DNA of 64,000 nucleotides from assembly GCA_964498095.1 (NCBI GenBank), contig CAZCFY010000003.1:62001-126000 (forward strand), in the 5' to 3' direction. Within the stretch, counting starts at the first letter, position 1; every line of letters begins with the position of its first letter. Below are positions 44,191 through 51,733 of the stretch, in pieces. Both the position numbers and the translations under genes were made by a program. The stretch comes from SG-bin7 sp964498095 (GTDB lineage Bacteria > Bdellovibrionota > Bdellovibrionia > Bdellovibrionales > SG-bin7). Under the pieces are notes generated by a model. The model saw nothing but the letters and a program-made list of their open reading frames with translations. It was not told the DNA's origin and ran no database searches.

Positions 44191-44586
44191 ATGAGCACGC
44201 GCCGCGCCTCTCGTGAAGTAGCCCTACAAGTTCTTTTCCAATATCACTTTTCGCCTGAAATTGATTTAGGCCAGTGTCTTTCTTTATATGAAAGCCAGTT
44301 TCTGCGCGACAAAGATGCATGGAAATACGCTGAAAACCTTATTCACGGCGTGTTGGAATTTAAAAAATCCATCGATGAACTCATCTCCAGCAAAAGTTTA
44401 AATTGGAAAATCGAGCGTATCGCCGGCGTCGATTTAAATATATTACGCCTTGCCGTTTTTGAAATGAAATTCATGAAGGAACCTATTCCCCGAAAAGTCG
44501 CTATCAATGAGGCCGTCGATATCGCCAAGAAATTTGGTAGCGAAAACTCCTCCGCCTTCGTAAACGGCGTCCTCGACCAGATTTAG
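44191..44586 (+). CDS. nusB: Transcription antitermination factor NusB
   Basis: 131 residues from the ATG at 44191 (MSTRRASREVALQVLFQY, the family N-terminus); a frame open to 44173 adds a stray leader. NusB binds boxA RNA with NusE/S10 to stop early termination in rRNA operons. The C-terminal signature KVAINEAVDIAKKFGSENSS and FVNGVLDQI is intact. The stop codon TAG overlaps the first bases of a perfect 26-base-pair hairpin (44585-44639) with a T-run, so transcription should end right there. Confidence 0.95.
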   Translation: MSTRRASREVALQVLFQYHFSPEIDLGQCLSLYESQFLRDKDAWKYAENLIHGVLEFKKSIDELISSKSLNWKIERIAGVDLNILRLAVFEMKFMKEPIPRKVAINEAVDIAKKFGSENSSAFVNGVLDQI

Positions 44587-44639
44587 GTAACAGTTCCCTT
44601 TCCTCGATGCTCGGCATCGAGGAAAGGGAACTGTTACCT
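44585..44639 (+). terminator. Perfect 26-base-pair hairpin made of two copies of the dispersed repeat, at the nusB stop
   Basis: Left arm 44585-44610 and right arm 44614-44639 are exact complements with a 3-base loop (TCG). A run of six T follows (44639-44644, continuing into AT-rich sequence), so it has the form of a very long intrinsic terminator for nusB. The left arm is identical to the repeat at the lpxC and carD stop codons. Confidence 0.85.
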
Positions 44640-44669
44640 TTTTTAAATTTATCCTGCTAACTTTTTATT

Positions 44670-45137
44670 ATGAATATCTCTAAGCTAGAATCGTTAAGCG
44701 CATTTTCTCCGGGATCAAAACTTTGGATTGTTGCGGACCAGGTTAATTCACGGTGGTCCGAGGTTATTGATTGGGAGTTAGGCTTCCAACTTACGCGCGC
44801 CGACCAACACAAGGACCCCGTCGTCGAAAAGAGGCTCGAAGAAATAATCAAAGCTTGTGAAATGCCGCTACAAGATTACTCGCAAAAAGAAAAATCACCA
44901 CTTATGGTGGCTTCCACTCGTTATTTACCAAATTCCTTTACTGTTAAAGTTCCTTACGCCGACGACAAAGCAACTTGGCTAAAATCTATCACGGCAATTT
45001 GGGCAAATCTAAATTTCCCTCCGCTAAGAATTTTTCTGCCAAAAGGCATGGAATTTGACGATGTAAAAAAATACTGGGCGCAGAAAGATGGCGCGCAAGA
45101 AATTTCGGTGGTTTTAGATAGTTCGGCAACTCACTAG
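44670..45137 (+). CDS. Protein of unknown function
   Basis: 155 residues, soluble, no signal peptide. It begins MNISKLESLSAFSPGSKLWIV and ends in a helical region (FDDVKKYWAQKDGAQEISVV). Composition is balanced and typical of the neighbourhood. I recognise no family. It stands after the nusB terminator and its stop touches the end of the minus-strand pseudogene (45138), so the two converge without a gap. Confidence 0.65.
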   Translation: MNISKLESLSAFSPGSKLWIVADQVNSRWSEVIDWELGFQLTRADQHKDPVVEKRLEEIIKACEMPLQDYSQKEKSPLMVASTRYLPNSFTVKVPYADDKATWLKSITAIWANLNFPPLRIFLPKGMEFDDVKKYWAQKDGAQEISVVLDSSATH

Positions 45138-45596
45138 TTACTCTTCACCCCGATCGCAGTCGCCCGGGGCTGGCTGTTCCACTACGATGGCTTTATTATT
45201 ACAATCCAGTGAAAAGCTCATTACACGCTCGTCATCCTTTAGGTCGGCCTTATGACCAATTAAATTTGGAATCCAGCTCTGTAGTTTCCCCGTGGATTTG
45301 ATTTTACATTTCTCGGCTTTTTCTTCGCAAGTTATGACAATGCTCGCCTGACCCTTTAAATACTTACCTTCCGCAAATGAGTTTTTATCCGGATCAAGCA
45401 GAAGTTATACCGCTTTGCCATTTTTTGAAACCTCACCTGTAAAAGTGGCTTCCCAAGGATTATCACCCTCTTTGAACACACGTTTTAAAAGCGTTTTATT
45501 TTTTTCGACAGTAATTTCTGCGATATCTATCAGATGATCTTCACAGCCATAATGGTCAGTACCGCAATAAAGTTTAGCCGGAAGTGGCGCGGTCAT
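45138..45596 (-). pseudogene. Gene of unknown function interrupted by an in-frame TAA
   Basis: A single reading frame of 153 codons runs from ATG 45596 (AGGGAG upstream) to TAA 45138-45140, broken at 45405-45407 by one TAA between SKNGKAV and LLLDPDKNSF. Both halves have similar charged, soluble composition and regularly placed cysteines (LYCGTDHYGCED; ITCEEKAEKCK; LDCNNKA), so they look like one protein. A CAA-to-TAA change would explain it. It may be a recent null mutation, a sequencing error or two separate genes; only the first half has a ribosome binding site. Confidence 0.6.
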
Positions 45597-45633
45597 AACA
45601 TCTCCCTAGGGTTCACTTTGTTCGGGGCCGAAG

Positions 45634-46224
45634 TTACCCTATTTCTCCCACATACGCGTGAATAAGATCAAATATCTTTTCCGCTCTGGCGCGCGCCTCA
45701 AGAGGCTTTACCGAGGTAGCAAAGCGATGACCAAATCCTAATCTGATGGTCAGAAGGAGTTCACTGAGTAATCTAGCGTTTTCTTTAGGTAAGCCTAAAA
45801 TCTCAACAGCGCAGCGTGTAGCCGAATCGAGCCAATGTTCTTCGTATTTTCTAATTATCTCACCCATCGGTGTTTCTGAACCGCGAAAGCGAAAATAAAT
45901 TTTTATAACAACCGGGATATCAGAAATTGTATCGAATACAAAACTGACTCCCTCTTTAAGTTGCTCCTCCAACTGCGCGCGAGTTCTTGGAAGTTCAATT
46001 TTTTCGCGGGAAAAATAGGTAGCAAAAACTTTGGTGGCAAATTCAATGAGATGGTTCTTGTCCTTCCCAATATATTCATAAACCCATGCACGCGAAACAC
46101 CCGATTTACGCGAAACTTTCGAATGAGTGACGCCTAATACGCCATCTCTATCAATAATATCGAGTATGGCCTTTGAAACTGCAAACTGCTTTTCTTCTTT
46201 ATTATTGGTTTTTTGCGCTGACAT
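45634..46224 (-). CDS. TetR/AcrR-family transcription regulator
   Basis: 196 residues. Residues about 15-65 form the TetR-type helix-turn-helix (ILDIIDRDGVLGVTHSKVSR, then KSGVSRAWVYEYIG), the rest is an all-helical ligand-binding domain. It is divergent from the fatty-acid-hydroxylase fusion gene, with 78 bases between starts that contain an inverted repeat (46250-46271). By the usual logic of such pairs it may repress the fusion gene in response to a lipid or drug-like ligand; that is inferred. Confidence 0.85.
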   Translation of the reverse strand: MSAQKTNNKEEKQFAVSKAILDIIDRDGVLGVTHSKVSRKSGVSRAWVYEYIGKDKNHLIEFATKVFATYFSREKIELPRTRAQLEEQLKEGVSFVFDTISDIPVVIKIYFRFRGSETPMGEIIRKYEEHWLDSATRCAVEILGLPKENARLLSELLLTIRLGFGHRFATSVKPLEARARAEKIFDLIHAYVGEIG

Positions 46225-46249
46225 AAAACCCCCTTTTCTGTCGGGAGAT

Positions 46250-46271
46250 ATTCTGGTCTCAATTTCAGAAT
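46250..46271. promoter_or_regulatory. Candidate operator for the TetR regulator
   Basis: ATTCTG (46250-46255) and CAGAAT (46266-46271) form a 22-base inverted repeat with a 10-base centre in the gap between the TetR gene and the divergent fusion gene. Size and position fit a TetR-dimer site. Confidence 0.4.
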
Positions 46272-46302
46272 GCCATTAAAATGGAGTTAAAAGGAAGGTT
46301 TT

Positions 46303-47664
46303 ATGTTTAAAATCCTGGTCTTATCTTTTACAGCCTGTTTTGTCTTTGAACGCCTATTTACGGGATGGCATCTCCCTACAGTTAAGTCCTGGTATGTCCG
46401 AGTCCTACTCACAAATACTATCCAATTGATCGTCGTTTTGACGGCTGGATTTACCTGGGAAAAGTGGCTTTCGGCAACTAGCATATTTCAGTTATCCGAG
46501 AATATGAATGCTTGGGCCGCCGGGTTTCTTGCGTATTTTATCGCCACCTTTGTTTTTTATTGGTGGCACCGCTTGCGCCACGACAGCGATTTTCTATGGC
46601 GTACGTTTCACCAAATGCACCACAGCCCGCAACGGCTTGAGGTTATTACCTCATTTTATAAACACCCCCTTGAGATGATTGCAAATTCCTTATTGGGCAG
46701 TATTCTTGTCTATTCGATACTGGGCCTAGATTTAAAAGCCGGAACGATTTACACCTTGTTCACGGCCCTTGGCGAATTCTTTTATCATACGAATATAAGA
46801 ACCCCTCGTTGGGTAGGATATTTTTTCCAGCGGCCAGAAATGCATCGCGTACATCATCAATACAACCGTCACAAAAATAATTACGGCGATTTTGTTTTTT
46901 GGGACATGCTCTTTGGCACTTATGAAAATCCAAAAACCTGGGACGGCAACTGTGGTTTTGATGAGCGAAACGAATTGAGAGTTAAAGAAATGCTTAAGTT
47001 AAAAGACATACATAGGCCCGTGAGCTTTGTCCTTACTTTCCTTTTTCTAACGAGCTCATCTGCCGAGGCAAATGCTACGAAGTTTTCTTCTTGGGACGAA
47101 GCCTGCAGCAAAGCGCAGAACCTAGTTGCCGAAGGTGATATTGTTTTTCTCGACATTCCAAATATTCTCTTTCGCAATGTTGCCGCTAGCACCAGGAGCT
47201 GGACTTCCCATATAGGTATTGTCTTTAAAGATGATAAGGGAAACTGGATTGTCAGCGAAAGTAAAGTTCCCTTCGCTACGGAGACGTTACTTTGCAAGTT
47301 TTTAAAACGCTCATCACAATATAACTTCGAAATTAAGAGACTAAACCGCACACTACTACCTGCGGAAATCAATATGATGCGGACCAGGGCGCGCGGCATG
47401 CTAAATGGACATTACGACTTAGGTTTTGACTTTGATTCGCCAAAACTCTTTTGTTCAAAGTTTGTATATTTAACCTATAAGGCCATTGATATTGAAGTGG
47501 GTAAGATCCAAACTTTCCGCCAGCTATTATCAGAAAACCCGGGGTATTCCCCGGCATTTTGGCAATTGTTTTTTTTCGGTAAAATTCCCTGGGAACGCCG
47601 CACTGTCACTCCCGCGAGCCAGCTTAATGATGGAAAGTTTATATCCGTTTTAAAGACGCTATAA
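46303..47664 (+). CDS. Fusion of membrane fatty-acid hydroxylase (sterol desaturase family) and YiiX-like permuted papain domain
   Basis: 453 residues, AAGGAAGG upstream of the ATG. Residues 1-230 are a membrane di-iron hydroxylase: membrane helices and the histidine clusters HRLRH (89-93), HQMHH (103-107), H162 and HRVHH (181-185). Residues 230-256 (KDIHRPVSFVLTFLFLTSSSAEA) look like a signal peptide with an AxA site. Residues 270-453 resemble permuted papain-like enzymes of the YiiX/YebB group: GDIVFLDIP, H303 in TSHIGIVF and C384 in LFCSKFVYLTYKA. Such enzymes cleave amides or esters of lipids or peptides. A lipid-modifying role is inferred. TetR-regulated by context. Confidence 0.82.
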   Translation: MFKILVLSFTACFVFERLFTGWHLPTVKSWYVRVLLTNTIQLIVVLTAGFTWEKWLSATSIFQLSENMNAWAAGFLAYFIATFVFYWWHRLRHDSDFLWRTFHQMHHSPQRLEVITSFYKHPLEMIANSLLGSILVYSILGLDLKAGTIYTLFTALGEFFYHTNIRTPRWVGYFFQRPEMHRVHHQYNRHKNNYGDFVFWDMLFGTYENPKTWDGNCGFDERNELRVKEMLKLKDIHRPVSFVLTFLFLTSSSAEANATKFSSWDEACSKAQNLVAEGDIVFLDIPNILFRNVAASTRSWTSHIGIVFKDDKGNWIVSESKVPFATETLLCKFLKRSSQYNFEIKRLNRTLLPAEINMMRTRARGMLNGHYDLGFDFDSPKLFCSKFVYLTYKAIDIEVGKIQTFRQLLSENPGYSPAFWQLFFFGKIPWERRTVTPASQLNDGKFISVLKTL

Positions 47665-47735
47665 ACATATTTTTCAATATATTCCGTCAACGCTGACGCT
47701 GTAAAATTCGCACTTAGGTAAGATTTTAAATAGTT

Positions 47736-47871
47736 CATTGGTCGCGAGTATTTCGGCGAGAAATTTGGCCTCGGCGATGGGAAGCCGAAGGCCGCGCGCA
47801 GGAGGCGCGCGCCGAGCCGCAAGTGCACGGAGCACGGGCCTAATTTGGCGCCAAAATACTCGCAACCAATG
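47736..47871. repeat. Cloverleaf-like inverted repeat with three inner hairpins
   Basis: The outer arms 47736-47770 and 47837-47871 are complementary at 30 of 35 positions; two of the five exceptions become G-U pairs in minus-strand RNA. Inside lie three hairpins: 47771-47788 (5 bp), 47790-47813 (9 bp with one bulge, GCGCGC core) and 47823-47835 (4 bp, 5-base loop). It fills the gap between the converging fusion gene and LysR gene. The conserved GAGCCGCAA between hairpins 2 and 3, and hairpin 3 itself, recur near 57463-57504. It resembles a mobile or structured-RNA repeat; no coding potential is supported. Confidence 0.7.
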
Positions 47872-47888
47872 GGTTACAATTTAAGATT

Positions 47889-48791
47889 TTATTTCGTGGT
47901 ATTATGCTGTAGCGCTCGGAACAAGACTTCCGCCGCCGGTTTTGCCGTGGAGTCCTTGCGGGAATAAAACTTCACGTTATAACTATAATTGATATCGCTA
48001 ACTTCGACCCTGGCTAAGCGGCCGCTTTGCACTTGTTTACGAATACTGTGCGCTGGTAAAAATCCCCAGCCAAATCCCGATTCAATCACGCGCTTAAGCG
48101 AACCCACATTCGTAGTTTCTATAACTGGATTAATTTTAATATTTTTTGCATCCAATTGTTTTTGTAAAAAAGCGTCAAACGCCGGGAAATGGTGTTTTAA
48201 CTTCACCATTGGATTTTCCAGTAATCCATTAAGGTCAATACTGCTCGGCACCGTCGCATCGCGCGCTGATACCACCAACCAGACTTCGTCCTTAAACAAT
48301 ACCTTTTCTTCATATAGGTCTGAATTTCCCGAGTACTCTTTATTCACATCCGGCAAGATGGCCACATCAAGCTCGCCCTTCTTCATTGCGGCCAAGATTT
48401 CTTCGCCAGAGCCATACTCTAAGTTCAACGTGATTTGGCTGTTAGTTTTCAAAAATAACCCAACTAGAGGACTCACCAAATACATGCCAATAGAATTTAA
48501 CGTACCGATGACAAGTTTACCCTTAACTTCCGATTTCATGCTTTGAATCGCCACTTCCGCTTGCTTCGTGAGATGCATAATCTTCTTTGCATACTCATAC
48601 AAAAGTTGGCCGTGAAGAGTAGGTTTTACATGACGAACGCCTCGCACGAGGAGTTCAACACCTAATTCTTCTTCTAAATTACGAATTTGTTGGCTGACTG
48701 CGGGCTGAGTTAAAAATAACTTTTCTGCAGCAGCCGTCATGCTACCTTCGTTGAGGATCGCGCAAAAAGTTGCGAGTTGTTGCAGATTCAT
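47889..48791 (-). CDS. LysR-family transcription regulator
   Basis: 300 residues, typical length. The N-terminal winged helix-turn-helix (MNLQQLATFCAILNEGSMTA, then AAEKLFLTQPAVSQQIRNLE) is followed by the periplasmic-binding-protein-like effector domain (about 90-290: KGKLVIGTLNSIGMYLVSPL). It is divergent from the subtilisin lipoprotein gene, its likely target. A palindrome (CCTTATAAGG, 48803-48812) overlaps its -10 box, which suggests autoregulation. Confidence 0.93.
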   Translation of the reverse strand: MNLQQLATFCAILNEGSMTAAAEKLFLTQPAVSQQIRNLEEELGVELLVRGVRHVKPTLHGQLLYEYAKKIMHLTKQAEVAIQSMKSEVKGKLVIGTLNSIGMYLVSPLVGLFLKTNSQITLNLEYGSGEEILAAMKKGELDVAILPDVNKEYSGNSDLYEEKVLFKDEVWLVVSARDATVPSSIDLNGLLENPMVKLKHHFPAFDAFLQKQLDAKNIKINPVIETTNVGSLKRVIESGFGWGFLPAHSIRKQVQSGRLARVEVSDINYSYNVKFYSRKDSTAKPAAEVLFRALQHNTTK

Positions 48792-48803
48792 CTTATCAGA
48801 TAC

Positions 48804-48831
48804 CTTATAAGGGTTTGTTATGGATAATCAA
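48804..48831 (-). promoter_or_regulatory. Predicted promoter of the LysR gene with overlapping palindrome
   Basis: Minus-strand TTGATT (48826-48831), 16-base spacer, TATAAG (48804-48809). The 10-base palindrome CCTTATAAGG (48803-48812) covers the -10 box and could be a binding site of LysR itself. Confidence 0.5.
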
Positions 48832-48898
48832 GAATAATCTAAATAGAATTTAGAGCTCGAAGTCGGTAATTATCTTCGTGGGACAAGGGGGAGGGTTT

Positions 48899-50644
48899 AT
48901 GTTTAAACCAAGCTTACTTTTAGTCACCGCCGCGATGTTCATCGGATGTTCACAAAACAATCAGCAGCCAGTACCGGTAACTTATCAAACACCGCAATAT
49001 GAAAGCCGCGCGCTTGGCTACATCGTACAAGTGGACCTAAGAGATGTTCCCGCATTAGAAAAAAATTTTGCGGGAAGAATCGAAGTGATAAACGCCGAAA
49101 GCGGCATTTATAAAGTACTTGCGGAATCGGAAAATGAAATTTACGTCGCTGTCCCTGCGGCCGAAGTTCATAAAAATATTCTCCTAGGAGATGGGGTAAT
49201 AAAAAGTCCCGCGTTTGAAGCGCTCGCTGCAGAAATAAAAGAAGTCTCACCAGCAAAAGAACTTTCGGAGTGCGCCGACGGCGAAGAACCCGCAACTCCA
49301 AGCATTAAAATCCTAAACGAAAAGGAGTTACGCGGAAAAAGCGGTATGTTTGAGCGTAATCAAACATTAAAACTCGCCGCCGCCGACGAAACCCCGAATG
49401 TCCGCCGAGGTTGGTTCCTAATTTCGCCGGGCGAAACCACACCCAAAGGTCCGCTTTCGCAAGAGTTGGAGTTTGACCTAAAACTGGAAACTTTTGGTCA
49501 TTACGAGGTGGGCATACTCGTGCAGGACGAGAAAAATGTTTGTGCACTTACCGTTTTAAAAGTTGGCGTAACAGCTAACCCTAAGTTTGATCCGAAAGCG
49601 CGCGGTGCGCATGCACTCCTCCAAGAAATGGAGCAAAAATTTGCGCATCTCGATGTCATTAATGCACCCAAAGCTTGGAATGTCACTCAAGGCGAGGGAC
49701 AGGTTATTGCCATTCTTGATTCCGGCGTTAACTATAATCACCCTTACTTAAACGGAAATATTCTCGTGAACTCAAAAGAAATTCCCGATAATGACAAAGA
49801 TGACGACGGTAACGGTCTTATCGATGACCATCTTGGATGGGATTACGTTCAAGACGATGGCTTACCCTTTGATGATGCGGGCCATGGAAGTCACGTGGCG
49901 GGCCTTGCTGCCGCAGAATCTTTTGGTGTCGCCCCAAAGGCAAAAATTCTACCCGTTAAAGTGATCGACGAAAATGGCGCGGCCGACATGGCCAAAGCGA
50001 CTGCCGCTATCTATTATGCCATTCACCGAAAAGTAAATGTGATCAATGCCTCATTTGGTGGGCCCATGGATCGGGGTATGCCGCAGCAGGCGCTGCAACC
50101 CATTTCACAGGCGTTTGCCGCCGCTGAAAAAGCCGGAATTATAATCGTGACGGCCGCAGGAAACGGGACGCGTTTACCCGATGGCACGCCCGTTGGCCTA
50201 AACACTGATGTTGTTCCTCACTTGCCGGCAAGCTTACCTTTTCTCAATAACATTGCCGTAGCGGCCGTAGATTTTCAGGCAAAGTTAACGCCGTATTCAA
50301 ATTACGGCAAAAAGTCAGTTAAGGTTGCCGCTCCCGGCGGAATCAAGGGGCAATCTCTTTTCTCGGCTAAACAAGAAACCACGCAAGGAGAATTATTTTG
50401 GGGAGCCGAAGGAACTTCGATGGCGGCACCTTTAGTCTCTGGTATGGTCGCCCTGATTAAAAGTGCCAACCCAAAACTTACGGTCGCCGAGATTAATGAC
50501 GTCTTGGTAATATCGGGAAGTGAATCCGCTGCTCTTAAAGGAAAGGTTCAGTCGGGCCGTCTACTTGACGCTTACTCCGCCGTAACCAACGCGAAAGCGA
50601 AAGTAAAAGCTAAACCCGCACGCAAGCTTGCAAAACGCGGTTGA
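48899..50644 (+). CDS. Subtilisin-like serine protease lipoprotein (S8 family)
   Basis: 581 residues from the ATG at 48899 (GGGGGAGGG upstream). The signal sequence ends in a lipobox (AAMFIGC, C17). Residues 38-110 look like an inhibitor-type propeptide (GYIVQVDLRDVPALEKN), 140-225 a beta-sandwich insert, and 260-560 the S8 catalytic domain with D274 (AILDSGVNYN), H329 (GHGSHVAG), oxyanion N422 (TAAGNG) and S507 (GTSMAAP). A calcium-site-like Asp loop (DNDKDDDGNGLIDD) lies at 297-310. The C-terminus is basic. A lipid-anchored protease for protein breakdown or processing. Divergent from the LysR gene. Confidence 0.92.
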   Translation: MFKPSLLLVTAAMFIGCSQNNQQPVPVTYQTPQYESRALGYIVQVDLRDVPALEKNFAGRIEVINAESGIYKVLAESENEIYVAVPAAEVHKNILLGDGVIKSPAFEALAAEIKEVSPAKELSECADGEEPATPSIKILNEKELRGKSGMFERNQTLKLAAADETPNVRRGWFLISPGETTPKGPLSQELEFDLKLETFGHYEVGILVQDEKNVCALTVLKVGVTANPKFDPKARGAHALLQEMEQKFAHLDVINAPKAWNVTQGEGQVIAILDSGVNYNHPYLNGNILVNSKEIPDNDKDDDGNGLIDDHLGWDYVQDDGLPFDDAGHGSHVAGLAAAESFGVAPKAKILPVKVIDENGAADMAKATAAIYYAIHRKVNVINASFGGPMDRGMPQQALQPISQAFAAAEKAGIIIVTAAGNGTRLPDGTPVGLNTDVVPHLPASLPFLNNIAVAAVDFQAKLTPYSNYGKKSVKVAAPGGIKGQSLFSAKQETTQGELFWGAEGTSMAAPLVSGMVALIKSANPKLTVAEINDVLVISGSESAALKGKVQSGRLLDAYSAVTNAKAKVKAKPARKLAKRG

Positions 50645-50674
50645 CATAGAGGCATCGTTAGCTAGACTTAAAGG

Positions 50675-51388
50675 ATGAGTCTAGCATTAAAAGTGGCGGC
50701 ATCTTTCTTGGCTTTCTCACCGGTTGCATGGTCCGTAAACTACAAAACTTCTTATCTTTCATTTGATCTTCCACCCAATTGGGAGTGCGTCCCTGAAGGA
50801 ACGGAATATGTCTGCGCCTCTGGCGTAGTCAAAGGCAAGCGCGATGCTGTTATTGTTTTTACCGCTAAAGAACGCGGCCCCTCTGATAGTCCTTCCGCCT
50901 ATGAACAGCATCTAAAAATGCCAAAAACAATACCTAATGAAAAGAATCAGCCGGCGCAATCAAAGGTCATTAAAGTTGTTCGCAATCTCATTGGCGGTCA
51001 GGAATGGATCGACGGCCTTCATGATAGTTCCGAAGTATTTAACTATTACACGCGTTATTTGGCGACCGTTAAAGACAATCTGGGCATTCTTGTGACTTTT
51101 AGTGCACACCGAAAAAGCTATTCAAAATATAGTCAGGATTTCGACCGCGCCATCCGCTCCCTTGTTGTGCTGAAAATACCAACTGCGGCACCGCTCGGAA
51201 ACACGACAGCAACAGGTCCCACAACGGGGCAAGGAATGGGAATTCCGTCTTTACCGGGACTTGATCAAACACCTGAGCCTGATGCGGGCGCGGGAAGCGA
51301 AGGCGGTGGCACACCCATGTCAACCGTGTTAGGAATTGCACTTCTTTTCCTGGCGATCGTGGGATATTTGGTGCTGCGTCGTAAATAG
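50675..51388 (+). CDS. Secreted protein with C-terminal membrane anchor, unknown function
   Basis: 237 residues. A signal peptide (about 1-20) precedes a domain (25-170) with two cysteines (WECVPEGTEYVCASG) and a pattern close to small PsbP-like/DUF1795 folds (SYLSFDLPPNW). A Gly/Thr/Pro-rich linker leads to a C-terminal hydrophobic helix (STVLGIALLFLAIVGYLVL) and RRK. The tripartite ending (linker, helix, basic residues) is like C-terminal sorting signals. It lies 30 bases downstream of the subtilisin gene and may be cotranscribed. Confidence 0.7.
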   Translation: MSLALKVAASFLAFSPVAWSVNYKTSYLSFDLPPNWECVPEGTEYVCASGVVKGKRDAVIVFTAKERGPSDSPSAYEQHLKMPKTIPNEKNQPAQSKVIKVVRNLIGGQEWIDGLHDSSEVFNYYTRYLATVKDNLGILVTFSAHRKSYSKYSQDFDRAIRSLVVLKIPTAAPLGNTTATGPTTGQGMGIPSLPGLDQTPEPDAGAGSEGGGTPMSTVLGIALLFLAIVGYLVLRRK

Positions 51389-51430
51389 GGATATTGAGTT
51401 TACAGTTAATTTTCGGTAAACGGTTTGCCA

Positions 51431-51733
51431 ATGAAATTAGCCAATCTTCTTGAAACCCTGGAAAACATCGAACTCTCTTCCACATCAGTTATTGTCGCCA
51501 TCATTGCGTTGATTGTTGTTACGATCCTTATGCTGCGTGAATTTATGACCTGGATGGTGAAAACTAATCGTGTTCGCCAAGACATTCACGATCTGAGCAT
51601 TCAAATTCAAAACTTAGAAGAACGATTAAAAATGCAAGAACGCCCATCAACCTTAATCAAATCCGCTGATGGGCTCCCAGAAAATTTTAGTTTTCCTTTA
51701 GAAATCAAATCGGAAACTACAAATAATCTTTAA
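51431..51733 (+). CDS. Small membrane protein with coiled coil
   Basis: 100 residues from the ATG at 51431. One membrane helix (about 20-37, SVIVAIIALIVVTILML) is followed by a short coiled coil (DIHDLSIQIQNLEERLKMQ) and a polar tail. No family recognised. The 3' end overlaps the end of the converging M16 gene by 17 bases. The Shine-Dalgarno site is weak, so the start may be one or two codons off. Confidence 0.6.
   Translation: MKLANLLETLENIELSSTSVIVAIIALIVVTILMLREFMTWMVKTNRVRQDIHDLSIQIQNLEERLKMQERPSTLIKSADGLPENFSFPLEIKSETTNNL

Noticed and set aside
47674..47865. Small Arg/Ala-rich frame over the cloverleaf element
   Set aside because: The composition is a by-product of the GC-rich stems; the inverted repeat explains the sequence better.
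47736..47871. Possible tRNA because of the cloverleaf shape
   Set aside because: The closing stem is far too long, there is no TpsiC (GGTTCRA) motif, no CCA end and no 7-base anticodon loop of the right place.
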